From Axinella damicornis (Eukaryota > Porifera > Demospongiae > Axinellida > Axinellidae), in contig OZ007512.1 of the NCBI GenBank assembly GCA_963931865.1, positions 4,176,883 to 4,240,882 on the forward strand: a stretch of DNA of 64,000 nucleotides, in the 5' to 3' direction. Under the pieces are notes generated by a model, which saw only the letters and a list, made by a program, of their open reading frames with translations, was not told the origin of the DNA and did not search any database. The position numbers and the translations under genes are program-made. This document shows positions 21,000 to 32,674 of this stretch, one piece after another (position 1 is the stretch's first letter; each line of letters starts with the position of its first letter).

Positions 21000-22056
21000 G
21001 CGAAGTCATATGTCCATGTCCATAGACGAGCTGATGACAATGACAGAGGATACGTGTCCATCAGCTATAGCCTATACGCAACAAGATTGCATGTTGAAGA
21101 TATGAAGGCTCACTGCTGTCGTATTGCACTGCTATGTGCTTTTGCTTTCTTAAACATTCTCACGCCAATTGTCCTTGCAAAGTCATTGTCCTGGTACTAC
21201 CCCAGAGTAAGAGCTGTAGCTTCAGGTCGACACTTCACGGCATGCTTGTACTGGGCTGCAGCACTCATCACTTTCCTATTCAATATCTTTTACCGTGGCT
21301 GAAAACTCACTCTACTGTCATTATTATCACAACCAACCATTTAATACATCCTGTATTGTAGAGCTTTCTGGACACAACTGCTCACTTCAGTCAGACACGA
21401 GATTATACAAAGATGAAGTCTTCACTCTAATGTCCAAGATTACCATCATCCCAATTGCAGTATTTGCAGAACTAGTTGTATCCGTTCATGCAACACGACA
21501 TCGCGTCATTGGCAGGCGATACGGCAGAAGGCGTTGTTTCTGTCTGTATCAAACAATTCATATTCTTGCATTGTGGAATATTCTGATACTCCTACAAATA
21601 TTCACAATGTGTGCTATTCCCCTCTGCGTTCTACTGTTGACCCACCCACAAGTAACTTTTCTCTGTTGGGCAATGTTTGCAATGATACCAGTTGGTCTTA
21701 CACTCGTTGTTGCCTACCTGATGTATCAGTGTCAAAAGCCAAGGAGGAGAAAGTGTTACTGCAATATAAGACGCTGTGGATGTATGGTAGTGCATTTTAC
21801 TATGATCATTTCAGCTGTAGGACTTATCGTCATGGTGATAGCACTTTATGAGCTGATGCTGGTTGCCCAAGTGCAAGTTGAGACTGGAATCACGAGAATC
21901 GTGCTCTCCCTGTTGCCATCACTTCCACTGTCCGCACTGGGATGGTATGTGAAGAGAAGGTATCAGAGAGCAGTGATCGATGAGTGCAGTGAAACATCAC
22001 AGTCATCTGAAGAACAACAGCCAACAAATGTCATGATTCAGAGCAGTGACACCTAA
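21000..22056 (+). pseudogene. 7-TM protein copy B, partial and frame-broken
   Basis: After the acceptor ttattgcag (ending 20999) the frame encodes AKSYVHVHRRADD and the first two membrane segments closely matching copy A, then stops at 21300-21302. The match continues in another frame from about 21304 (NSLYCHYYHNQPFN) to 22056, so one extra base lies near 21296-21300. Copy A's GAAGATGAAAAG tail is cut by a TAA at 22054-22056, eight codons early. No copy of exon 1 is found upstream. It is a tandem duplicate of copy A that lacks the signal peptide; a single-base assembly error could explain the frameshift but not the missing exon. Confidence 0.8.
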
Positions 22057-22080
22057 GATGAAAAGCCTTTGCCTCTGTAA

Positions 22081-22684
22081 TGCCATGCTTTAACTGTTTT
22101 GATATTATTGTCAAGTTTAAAAAAGATTTATTACTAGACCTAACTAAGCAGAGTTGTTCGTGCTTGATATGACCATATTTTGTACATCGAGTACATTGCA
22201 AACCATTCCTCCGCCTCCACTGTAGCAATAACTTTTGATCATAACTTTTTCCATTTTCACAACAACGAACTTTCATTTTAACACAGTCGTTTTGTTATTT
22301 CTGTTGCAAATCTGAGGTCATCATTGCTACAGCATGGTAGCTATATCATTTTGAAACTGAATTCCACAACGGCGATGTACATTGCAACTGTGCAACATTT
22401 GTATGGTGTAATAATTCCTTTACCATTGGGGTCCCAACGAAAAGGTATACAATTGTACTCATAATGGCCACTCCCACTAACAGTATTCTGGCTAGCTATG
22501 CCCTGTTTATTAGGACAATCATAACTACTGATAAAAAAATTTCTTCACAATTTAGAATACGTAGCTACTTGCTAAATTTAGCAAGTAGACGTCTAGCTAT
22601 AGCTACGTATTCAAAATTTTGCATTCGAGATTTAACCTTGAATACAAAACAGTGTTTGCACCATTCATAATACTCTTTCAAATG
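22081..22684. other. Intergenic, no gene recognised
   Basis: AT-rich. A hairpin built from gaatacgtagctacttgc and its complement sits at about 22555-22612. No coding signature. Confidence 0.6.
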
Positions 22685-22890
22685 AGATTGACAACGTTCA
22701 ATCAGGAAAGTTTGACGATGTACTTATACAAATTCTAGAAGTATAATTGGTACCTGCAAACAGCAATAATTGTTATCGGCAGTAATATTAATATGCGTGC
22801 AAATCACCACACTCCATGCAAACCCTAACTCATGTACACATGCACCTGGCCCTACCCGATCATGCGCCCACACCAGCCCCACCCCCCACA
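22685..22890. repeat. Dispersed repeat shared with 49990-50180
   Basis: Both stretches share gacaacgttc, attctagaagta, aattggtacc, aataattgttatc and a CA/CCCC-rich end with ccagccccaccccccat-type sequence. The family is unidentified. Confidence 0.6.
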
Positions 22891-24407
22891 CTGGGAGAAA
22901 TATGACATTTCCTTTATCATGAAAGAGCAAGGATATGAGCTATCAAAGCTACAGTACAGAACCTAATCCCCCTTGAAAGTGGAGCCAGCAACATTCAAAA
23001 TTGATGTGGGTTCAGAAACAATCCCTGTGGCTCTCCGAATATGTCTAAAATGCCGAGGAGGATCATTGCTGAGGAGGATCATTGCTGAGGAGGATCAAGT
23101 TCCTGAAAAAAGCATCACACTGCTCTCTTTGATGTTTCCTCAGGAGGACTCTGAAAGTGGCCTTGGCTTCTTTATGCTTCCTTCTTACGAGCCTTGTTAC
23201 GAGGATGACCAGCACAAATCCATACCTGACAAGCCTTTTTGGTGGGCATGCTTAGGATTCACACTCCAAATAGGTTTAAGATGGGGAGAAAACCGTTTAG
23301 GAGGAATGTTCTCATGAGCAGAAGTGGTAGCTACGGACCTCTGCAATTAGCTACATATCAATGGAGGAGGTGTCCCCTGACAATCTGTTGCCTTTATTTT
23401 CTACATTTGTAATTACACTGTTCTGTTGGATGACCCCCTCAATCAGTCCGATCACAGCGCGGTTTGCTATTGTATCCTGCTCCCTCCGGACCCTGTCCAA
23501 ACAAACCTCCAAGGCTCCCTCCACCAAATTCTTATCAAAGCTTAGTAAGGAGAGCTAGCTTGTGACCTACACCACTACTGTGGAGGATCAACTCAATAAT
23601 TTTGTAATTCCTGACATCAATACTCTCATTCAAGATAGGATGTGATCGATTTCCCTAGAGGTTCCATGCATGGGCTACACTGGTATAATATTACGTATGT
23701 GAGGAGGTATCCATGCAAGTGCGTGATTGTGTAAATTAATGCACTGAGAGGTAGTTGAAGATAATGCACTAAAATATGCATGCCCTTCAAACTACTAGTT
23801 GTGGCTAAGGACCACCATCCACGATTGGCATTCAGAAGAGTTAAAGGAGTCAGTACAGCCAGAACGACAGGGAAGGTAAGCTCATACTCATAGGATGAAT
23901 TGTGACTATGCCATCATGCATGGAGGCGTGGCTTTCTTTTCATGACGTAACTACAGTGCAGAAGTGTGAGGCTAGAGTTTTGAACATACTTGGATTACTT
24001 GGAGCCATTACAAGCATATGACCTACACGACTGCCATCGAGCTCTCTGATCTGATGAAATGTGAATGCCCCACTCCCTCATCCTTCAAATTTATAAACAA
24101 CAGCAACATCATAAATGCATGGAATAATAATGGAAACAGAATGAAGCATCAAAGCCTGCTCAGTGCCCTGCAGAAGGTCCACGTTCATCAAGAGAGACCA
24201 TTGCAGGTTTGCTTTGTTGACATGGTGATTGCCTCGTACTTTCGGGCCTAGAATGAGGCTAACATGCATGGCGATTAACTTGAGTAACAACACCTTAAAG
24301 TCTGACATCAGGGCATACATCCAGTACCCCTGTACCCTTACGGTGATGTTGCACGTACCATGACTAAGAAGTTACGCATTTTCATGCGCTCGAAAAAGTA
24401 CACGAAC
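22891..24407. other. Stretch without a recognised gene
   Basis: A frame at 22973-23317 is open for 114 codons but starts on TTG, contains a tandem gaggaggatcattgctga repeat and matches no family I know. A second at 24018-24251 is also unsupported. No RNA gene seen. Confidence 0.5.
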
Positions 24408-24697
24408 TAGAGGCAAAAAATTTTCTCCGAAAAATTAAAAAGGATTTAGTGATGGCCTGTCACATTCGAATTATTCCACCTCTCGAAAAAGCTAAGAAAC
24501 AAGGAGTAATGCCATTAACCAGCCTCAGTCCCATCCCATCCCTAAATTCTACATTTTGCAATGGGATGGGACTGAGCCTGGTTAATGGCATTTCTCCTTG
24601 TTTCTTAGCTTTTTCGAGAGGTGGAATAATTCGAATGTGACAGGCCGGCCATCACTAAATCCTTTTTAATTTTCGGAGAAATTTTTTTTGCCTCTAG
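24408..24697. mobile_element. 290-bp foldback MITE with long arms
   Basis: The two arms, each about 130 bp, pair almost throughout, starting ctagaggcaaaa and passing ggatttagtgatggcc, ccacctctcgaaaaagctaa and gccattaacca to a short loop. Eroded pieces with ttagtgatggcc or ggttaatg motifs lie at about 26455-26510, 45300-45350 and 50701-50742. Confidence 0.85.
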
Positions 24698-24699
24698 CC

Positions 24700-25307
24700 G
24701 CTACAAGAAAACCGACCACTCGCAGATTTTCGCAAAATCAGCGTTCTTGGTGTCAATCGACTCGAGATTTACCAACGGTCAAGTTATCGGGCTCAAAATA
24801 GGTTCATACGCCGAGTTACAGCGTTAAAATTGTACACGGGTAGCCCGTCCAATTTTACGAGAAACGGAGCATTTTGTGTGCACGTGGTGTTCCGTATACG
24901 GTCCGTGTCATAATGAATTCGTCGACAAAGACGGCGAACGGCGAACGGAGTCGAAGTCAGAGCGATAACCAGTCCCGTTGTTGGGGAGAACGTTTCCAGA
25001 AAACGTTGGAAGATACACCGCGTAACGTGTCAGTGATAGTTCGTGTCAGGCTGCGTGTCTTACTATCGAGCGACAACAATACTGTAAGTCCGTTCATGCG
25101 CTAGCTAAACTGAACTCCCTTCGTTCTCCCGAGTGTTACAGTAAGCAAACAACATTGTATTGCAATGAAATTTTATGAATGGACAGAGAAAAGGTTATAC
25201 TTTCACAAAATGAAAAAAAAAAAAGTCAAAAAAAAAAAAATCTCCCGAGTGTAGATCCCCGTCCTGCAAAATCGTATTCAGCTGCGAGTGGTCGGTTTTC
25301 TCATAGC
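24700..25307. mobile_element. Candidate DNA element with 26-bp inverted ends
   Basis: The ends 24700-24725 and 25282-25307 are inverted copies with two mismatches (shared core gaaaaccgaccactcgcag). The tetranucleotide agcc occurs immediately outside both. The interior is CpG-rich with no recognised coding. Its left end abuts the MITE at 24408-24697. Confidence 0.45.
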
Positions 25308-25660
25308 AGCCTCACACAACTCTTGAAGTTATATACTAACAATTTTAAAACACAGAATAAAATCAGAAACATATATAGTCTACCTGACAAGTCCATGACA
25401 ACCACAGCTCACGAGTACCACTCTCGTAGCTAGCTGAATGAGGAAGCATAGGACACGACTAGCCCGCGACCTCCGCCCTTGGACACAGACCGGATCCTGC
25501 GGACACAACAGTGGTAAATTGCGAAGCTGCTATATAGCCATGACGGGCACACTTGATATTCTGGCCTAGTGACAACAGCGGCGGAGAATTTTCATGATTT
25601 TGAAAATTTCCTGACGGTCAGCCTGACAGCAGATATAGTACGCTACCTCGTATATCGCAA
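25308..25660. other. No gene recognised
   Basis: Unremarkable unique-looking sequence with no coding, RNA or repeat signature. Confidence 0.55.
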
Positions 25661-25664
25661 ATGT

Positions 25665-25890
25665 CACAGCATATGGGCCAAGTGGTTAAAGCACTCGACT
25701 GTGGTGTGAGAGGCCACAGGTTCGAGTCCCACCAGTTGCACCTAGGAAGGGTTTTTCTCCAGGTTTCTGGTTTCCCTTCCCAGGAGAGCCTTCATATTAG
25801 CCTCATGGCTAGGTGGCTTTATCCTTACACCAATCACTCTCTGTGCATGGGTGTAAAACTCGTATAGAGAAGGAAAATAAGAAAAAAAAA
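25665..25890 (+). repeat. tRNA-derived SINE
   Basis: A pol III A box (tgggccaagtgg, 25674-25685) and B box (ggttcgagtcc, 25719-25729) stand at tRNA spacing. An unrelated body of about 130 bp and an A-rich tail (aaggaaaataagaaaaaaaa) follow. The acceptor stem does not pair and there is no convincing anticodon arm, so this is a SINE rather than a working tRNA. It ends where the K1-side duplicated block starts. Confidence 0.8.
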
Positions 25891-26067
25891 GATAGCTATT
25901 CCTATCTCTGTGAAAACTGGTTGTTGTTAGCTGGGTATTGACTTATTCTCTTGTTTAACTGCTTATATGTACATGCACTATAAGAGTTTTAACAGGGAAC
26001 CAATCGCCTCATTCCCAGGCCCCACCTTCCGAGTGGGTCTGACCCTGCGAAACTACACAAAAAAACA

Positions 26068-26400
26068 CAGTTAAACTACCTGGGAACATTGTACAAGGAA
26101 CCATCATCTACACAGTACAATGGATAGTAGCCTCGTTCCCAGGCCCACCATCGCTGTACGGTTAACTGCAAGCGACGAAAAGCTGGGTGTGGATCATCGC
26201 AATGCAGTTAAACTACCTGGGAACATTGTACAAGGATCATCATCTACACAGTACAATGGATAGTAGCCTCGTTCCCAGGCCCACCATCGCTGTACGGTTA
26301 ACTGCAAGTGACGAAAAGCTGGGTGTGGATCATTACAATACAGTTAAACTACCTGGGAACATTGTACAAGGGATCATCATCTACATAGTACAATAGATAG
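26068..26400. repeat. About 137-bp tandem repeat, 2.4 copies
   Basis: cagttaaactacctgggaac starts at 26068, 26205 and 26341. Each unit contains tagcctcgttcccaggc and gcaagcgacgaaaagctggg. One unit occurs at about 50610-50700 in the K3 flank, so K1's block expanded after duplication. Confidence 0.85.
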
Positions 26401-26916
26401 TTCCTAGGGTTCACCGTACATGGATGGTCCCCGAGGACCACCAAGCACAGTACCCTGGTTAATGACATTTCCCCTCCTTTTTCAGCGGTAGGCCATCACT
26501 AAATCCTATAAGTTTGGGAAAAACTTCTTGTGTAAGGAGAAATGATATAATTATGGGAGTTGGTGCAAGGCTACCATGTGTGTATGTACATACATGCACT
26601 CGTAATCCTATACCTCCCCTCCCCCTCTCCCTCTTCTCCCCTCCCCCTCTCCTCTCCTCCCCTCCCCTCCCCTCCCCCATCCTCTCCCTTCTCCTCCACA
26701 TGCTACCCACTCCTCGGCTACCAGAATCTCATGGAACTCCTGTGGTGTGACAGTTTCCTGGGTTTGCCCAGGGGGAGGAAGATGGAGTAAAATTCAACCA
26801 GAGTCACTAGTGCTGATAGTTCAGATGATAGCTAGACGCTCTGAACCAGGGGCTGTTTGCTTTCAGGTGAGTGTGTGTGAGGGTACTCATTCAGCAGACT
26901 CTACTTGTGTGTGTGT

Positions 26917-26917
<1 letters not shown>

Positions 26918-26955
<38 letters not shown>

Positions 26956-27026
26956 TTCTTGTTTGTGGGAGCACACATGAGGAGCAACGTTTGCTTCTCG
27001 CAATGGGTTACTTATAATTTCTTTCT

Positions 27027-27066
<40 letters not shown>
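26918..27066. repeat. Poly-G(37) and poly-C(39) facing each other
   Basis: A run of 37 G (26918-26954) is followed 73 bases later by 39 C (27028-27066), so the tracts can pair as a long hairpin or form G-quadruplex/i-motif structures. The K3 copy keeps only a G tract (51096-51120). Confidence 0.9.
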
Positions 27067-27748
27067 ACAAAAAAAAACCCTGTGTGCATCACTGAGTGTG
27101 AAGAAGTGAGCGCCATTGTGATCAGCATGAACAGAGCTTGATTTGTCCCAGTGTGATGAGGTGTGGGGTGGGTGGAAGTGTGATGAGGTGTGGGGTCAAG
27201 CAGTGGAATCTTTAAGTCTTACCACATACGACATTGCAGTAGGTTTGATTAGCTTATACCCTCATGTAGTAGCTAGGAGAGAGAACATGTCAGAGTTAGT
27301 GCAAGGCTGCCATGTACCTATCTGCAATCCTCTACACCCACTCTTTCCCCTCTCATCCCCTCCTCCCCCCTCTCCTCTCCTTCTCCCGTCCCCCATCTTC
27401 TCCCTCTCCTCCACTTGTTGCCCACTCCTCAGACTACCAGAACCCCATGCTCCATCGATCGTGGAACTCCTGTGGTGCGACATTTCCTGTAGGACTAATG
27501 CCGTGGGAAAGAAGACGGAGTTCAATCCGAGTCACTCGTCACTCACCCTGGCAGTTTGTGATGTGTGCTGCTGCTGAGGACAACCACTCTAAACCTGGAG
27601 CTGTTTGCCCTCAAGTGAGTTGGTGGGGAGGGGGGACTCAGACACCAGAATCTACTGGTCCTGTTGTGTCACGCCCTCTCCCATGTTTCACTATGCATGG
27701 CCCTTTCAGCTGCTTTAAAATTATAGTAATATTTACCAGCAGCTTCAC

Positions 27749-28390
27749 CAGGGCCGGCGGAAGCAATTTGGGTTTGGTACGGCAAAATGGGATACGTCCA
27801 CTGCCGAAGGCAGTGTGTAGAGGCGCGTAGCGCCGATCTGTATATATCGCGCGAAGCGCGGAAAATTTATTTCACGGTCATTTTTCAGTTGCCTGGATGG
27901 GGTCTCGTAGCACCTTCGTGCTTTGCACTGCACTGCCACTACTGTCTAGTTTCCGTGCAATCCGTGACTGTCTCACACTCGACGTGGAAAGGAAATGTAC
28001 GCTGCGCTGGTAGCCCACGCCGGCGCCAAGGCGACGAGTTTTTCGCTGCTGTTATTCCACTTCCTGGCTCCACCCCTTTCTAAATCGCACGTGGTAGTCA
28101 GCACGTAGTTGTTCGCCATCGTACTCAACAAGCGCCCGATACGTGTCCAGACACTTCAAGTTTTGCTGCATTGCAACTGGACTCGTAAACAGACTTTCCC
28201 TCGAGCCTGGTCCCCAGTACGTAGCTATGTATCCACGGCGCTCAGTAGTCTGGCACAGCCAGACTCTCGCACGGGTCTGGCTGCGCCAGACTAGGCGCTC
28301 AGTGCCGCCTGATGTTTATCAAGTACCATGGTTTGTCAAAACATTGGTCCGGCAGTTGCCGGGTCTGCCGGACCTGTTCCGCCGCCCCTG
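27749..28390. mobile_element. hAT-like non-autonomous element, copy 1
   Basis: The ends are inverted (cagggccggcggaa; right end ttccgccgcccctg). The 8-bp duplication agcttcac flanks it (27741-27748 and 28391-28398). The K3 block has a single agcttcac (51768-51775) and no insert. An 8-bp duplication and CAGGG ends fit hAT. A second copy is at 33531-34109. Confidence 0.85.
28247..28293. mobile_element. 47-bp micro-MITE nested in the hAT-like element
   Basis: The palindrome from agtctggcacagccagac to gtctggctgcgccagacta is bounded by ggcgctcagt on both sides (28237-28246 and 28294-28303). The related element at 33531-34109 has cacggagggggacgctcag here without the insert. Its AGTCTGG ends and 9- to 10-bp duplication resemble the larger Mutator-like element at 1255-2032. 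Confidence 0.75.
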
Positions 28391-28798
28391 AGCTTCACCC
28401 ACTTCAGTTGCTGCTCGTGTGCAGCTCCCAGTGTATGTGTCTGACAAGCTCTCACCGTTTACGTTAGTACGGCACACGACAGTTCTCTCTCATCCAGCAG
28501 TCTGGTGAGCTCTCACTCCTCACTGCGTCTGAGCGAGTCTGGCATAGTGCATTACTCTGATGCACCGAGAGGGTTTATGATACCGTGTCTCGTGAAGAGC
28601 ATTAGCATCACATTGTCATCAGATCAAGCTGAAGTGCTTTTGTTCTTAAGTCAAGTAGGTACGAAGGTCATGTGTGACACTATAGTCTAGTTTCATCCGA
28701 CTTCCGTTACTCGCGGACAGACAAACACACGTTTCAAAATCTCAAAGTAGATATATATAAATGTACATGCAAATAGTATACCAAACATCCCAGTAATT

Positions 28799-31082
28799 CT
28801 ATTCTTGAAGGGTTGCAATTTCCACTATGTTAGTCTTACCAATTTTGCCAAACCATTGTATGTAGCCTCCCACCACCATCAGTTTGTTGCCAGGGAGGAC
28901 TGCTACTAGAGTGTGAGATCGTGCGGTGGGCATGTGGCTGATGACCTCCCAGGAGTTGGATGCTGGGTTGTACTGGTGAATGGCAGTCGTGTAGCTGATG
29001 TCATCACTCCCACCAACTGCTAGCAGCTGTCCACCGAGAGTGGCACAGCTGGATGAGCGAACTGGGAGATCGGTGACTAGGTGCCAGACTTCTTGCAGAG
29101 TCAAGGTCTCCAACCTTGCTCCTAGTGACTGAGGTCGACAAGACTGCAGCAGGTCAGCCATGGAACTAGCAAGCACTGATCGTGGTTCACTGCTCCAGTC
29201 ATACCCCAGCAAGTAGATGCGGTCTTCACAGATTGTTGCTGATGCGAATGTGAGTGCAAAAGGCAGACTGCTGGCAGTGGACCACTGTAGAGTTTCCATG
29301 TCCATCACTTCTACTACATGCAGTGATTTGTGGTCCCCTCCACTTCCTCCTGCCACGAGCAGGGACTTTCCACTGCACACAGCTGCAGTGCCATAACGTT
29401 TGGTTGGCATGGGTGGGAAGCGCTCCACCCACTTCCCCTCACCAGTCAAACTGAAGAGTTGGTTTGTAACATTTCTACCCAGCCATGACCTGGTCAGGCC
29501 CCCGATGGCAGTCAGGAGACCACTGACTACTGCCAGGCTGCAGTAGCTGTGAGGGCTCTGAGGGAGGGAGGACCACATCTGTTTTTCAGAGTCATAGGAG
29601 TACACACCACTGGAATCGTAATTATGAAAGTAAACCATGTTGCCATCCACCACAGGTGATGTTATTGCCATCTCACAAGGAGCTCTCCCACACTTCCTCC
29701 AGTGTAAACGGAGTGGTCCCTTTCTTGCACTCTGACCTCTGACCTGGAGTTTGGCTGTTGGCTGATCATAGGTCTGCTGCTGCAGCTCCCTGATTTGATG
29801 GTCCTTTGCCACAAGACGTTGCTCAAGGTCATGAATTTTTGTATCACTTTCCAGATGTTTGTGTTGGAAGTCTGCGGTTACTTGCTCGTTTGCTTCCAGC
29901 TGTTGGTTTAGCTGTCGGAGTTGCCTTTCCTTGGTGGCAATTGTATGGTCTTTCTCTTGCAGTTGTGTTTCCTTGGTGGCGATTGTACGAGCGTGCTCAT
30001 GTAGTTGTCTTTCCCTGGTGGCAATTGTACGATCTTTTTCTTCAAGTTGAATTTCATTGTTGACAATTGTACGATTTTTCTCTTGTAGTTGTCTTTGTCT
30101 TTCTCGGGCTTCTGCTTGCAGTTCTCTGATTCGCGCATGTTCTCCATCAGTTGTGGCTCTTTGTCCTTGCTGCACACTTTCATCATACTGTGGGGTGTCT
30201 TTCTCGAGCAGCTAGACGATTGCAGAGGTCCTGAGGTGAGGGTCTTTCTCTGTCTCTGTCCTTCAGACAGTCGAGGGCAACTTGCAGCAGGGGGTGCGCT
30301 GGGTCAACCAGGTCAATGTGGGATCGGCGACGTTCAACCTCGGGAATGGGCACTTTGACTTGTCCAGTGGGGAATCGTGGGTCATCAATTTCCATAATTT
30401 TACAGGGTGGACTGGGATTGGGAAACTGCCTAGTGAGAATCTGAATGTCCAGTACACCGAAGGAGAAGCAGTCGAGCTTGTTAGTGTAAACTGGTGGATC
30501 GTTCAGTGCTTCTGGTGGCATGTATGCCAGTGTGCCCGGGCACGTGGTCATAGGTGTCATTCGAGGGTTTGCATCAGCTAGCTTTGACATTCCAAAATCC
30601 GTGACCTTGGCTCTGTTTCCATGACCAATCAACAACACATTGTTGCTGGAGAGGTCACGGTGTACGATACGGTTCGAGTGGAGGTAGGTGAGGGCCAGTG
30701 CTATACAGTGACAAATATCTACTTGGGTGTGGAAGGGGAGTGGTTCCTTTGATTGCTCCAGGAATCGGGTCAGACTACTATCCATGAGTTCCATGAGTAG
30801 CACAGGCAGCCCAGACTCGGGATCCCTACTCACCCCCAAGTACTGCACGATGTGGGGGTGTCTGACACCACTCAGGAATTGGCACTCTTGCTCGAATCGC
30901 TCCATGATCTTTTATGTACCTGGGTCGTTCGTCTCAAATAGTGTTGGGTGAAGAATCTTAGCAGCACATGGTAGCTCATCACACAGAGCTCTGTAGACGG
31001 CTCCATATGATCCGACACCGATGGAGGATGTTTTGATGATTCGGACGATCTGATAGCCAAAGTGACCCTGTGGTTGCGCCAT
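28799..31082 (-). pseudogene. K1: TKL kinase / coiled-coil / Kelch gene with two lesions
   Basis: The start is ATG 31082 (MAQPQGHFGYQIV) and the aligned stop is at 28799. The N-lobe frame ends after 56 codons at TAA 30914-30912, where paralogues have CGA or CAA. Reading continues in frame through HRDLSSNNVLL and TDFGMSKL, then shifts by one base near 30203-30206. The coiled coil and five Kelch repeats follow in the new frame (30175 to 28799). It has four 14-residue coiled-coil units, the most of the four copies. The 5' splice acceptor before the ATG (tgtgtccag) is kept. Two independent lesions make this a likely pseudogene, though the long downstream frame (458 codons) could give a Kelch-only protein. 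Confidence 0.85.
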
Positions 31083-31237
31083 TGTCACAGTCGATACCTG
31101 GACACAGAGACAGAGAACAACGTAGCTACTGACAACCCTTTTCCTATCTTAAGTTCAACTAGTAAGGCAACTTCAATTAAGGCTTGCTATCACTGATCGT
31201 ATGACAGAATGTCCTACTGTAGAGGTAGACACGCCCA

Positions 31238-31311
31238 CTAACTGACCCCATTCAATGTCCCATATTCTATTATCAGTACTGGCAGAAGTGGCTGCAAACT
31301 GCTATTTCAGT
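31238..31311 (-). promoter_or_regulatory. Conserved block upstream of K1
   Basis: catattctattatcagtact and ggcagaagtggctgcaaac recur upstream of all four kinase/Kelch copies at a similar distance (about 150-230 bp from the ATG). It may hold the promoter or a 5' untranslated exon. Conservation may only reflect recent duplication. Confidence 0.4.
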
Positions 31312-32020
31312 ATGCACACTCAGTTCAGTACCTCACCTGACACTGCAGTGAGGTTTCTCTGTCTATTGCACACAAGTTGGAGACAAACAGTTCACTGGTA
31401 GAATCACCTCTAGCTAGCTATATAACAGAATTCACTACAACAGAATTATTCTAACTCTCTTACTACAATCAGGAGGTTTCCATACTACCAAATAAGGCAA
31501 TGCTAACATGTCACATGGGCTATGAATGTATTCGAGAGGTGCTGGATACATGATCATGAGATATGCAAGCGACGAAAAGCTGGGCGATGGCCTGGGAACG
31601 AGGCTAATATACATCCACCTGTTGCAGCAATATCCATTATCGAGTGTGTGTGGTTCTTATAATCTTTTGTGGTATGGCAGTGCCCAAGCTTATGTCCTGT
31701 GACCTACTCCTTTGTGTGTTGGCCTATTGTGATTTGTATAGCTGATAGTGATTGTAGTGCAGTGTTGGTGTAGGTTGTGGTGCAAGAAAAGATTCTATAA
31801 GTCTAAAGTCAATAGCTCAACTTTGCTACAACTACCAACTAAGGTAATGCTAACATGTCACATGGGCTATGAATTCCTTTGAGGGGTACTGTAGACCAGA
31901 GTGATCAGATCGCCTGTTGCAACAATGTCCAAACTCTGAATCTATTCAGGACTGCAGTTGCGTGACAGCTAGGTGAAGTCATTTCTGACCACTTTCCATA
32001 CACACACGCACGTATGCACA

Positions 32021-32146
<126 letters not shown>

Positions 32147-32553
32147 GTCCAGGTGCTATTGGTGGTCATGGAGGCAGTGACCACGGAACCTCTGGCAGAG
32201 GTGGTTGCAGGTGAGCCACAAGATGGTAACCATGGGTACACACCTAAACTTAGACCTCTAGTACAGAGAGACAGCTGTAGCAACATAACCACCAATGATG
32301 AGTATGTTCGTCTGAGACTTTCATCAGGTGATAGGCTTGAGCTAATTATACTTTTAAGTTTGCCTATTATTCTATTCCAGATTTCTTGCTAAATTTCCCG
32401 ATCATTCGTTTAAAAACAGCCAGTTATTCCAGGATTATTCGGTAGTTCCAGTACGAAGCCCAATAAGTTCAGCACATAGATAAGCTCATCATTCAAATTC
32501 CAGGGAGCTAATTATTGTTAACACCATCAAACAAATACGTATCTACGACGAGT

Positions 32554-32674
32554 ATATTGGTCCGGCAGGAAGTACATACTTTTGGTATAGGTACCGGAAA
32601 CGCACACGCATATAGAACTGGCCCTGGCCCTAATATACCCTAACCCATTGCCCTACTTCCTGCCGGACCAATAT
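32554..32674. mobile_element. 121-bp MITE
   Basis: atattggtccggcaggaagta (32554-32574) and its exact reverse complement (32654-32674) bound an unpaired interior. A related end (atattggtccagcaggaaat) occurs near 3299. Confidence 0.7.

Larger units (their letters stand above)
25893..27748. repeat. Duplicated block downstream of K1 (pairs with 50415-51767)
   Basis: It is colinear with 50415-51767 from gatagctattcctatctctg to the agcttcac site, including the poly-G tract and CT-rich runs. It is the 3'-side flank of K1 and K3. Pieces such as tttgctttcaggtgagtg and ccaccatcgctgtacgg recur, but no open gene is visible. Confidence 0.75.

Noticed and set aside
22973..23317. Small gene of 114 codons
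   Set aside because: It starts on TTG, holds a local GAGGAGGATCA repeat and matches no family known to me; no splice or signal features decide it.
24874..25104. Arg/Ser-rich 76-codon frame
   Set aside because: It lies inside a candidate inverted-repeat element and shows no domain or conserved copy.
25665..25740. Functional tRNA gene
   Set aside because: A and B boxes are present, but the acceptor stem does not pair and a SINE body with A-rich tail follows.
26459..27577. Pro/Ser-rich frames in CT-rich runs (also 50745-50945, 45507-45867)
   Set aside because: Low-complexity pyrimidine tracts generate these frames; the copies do not conserve them.
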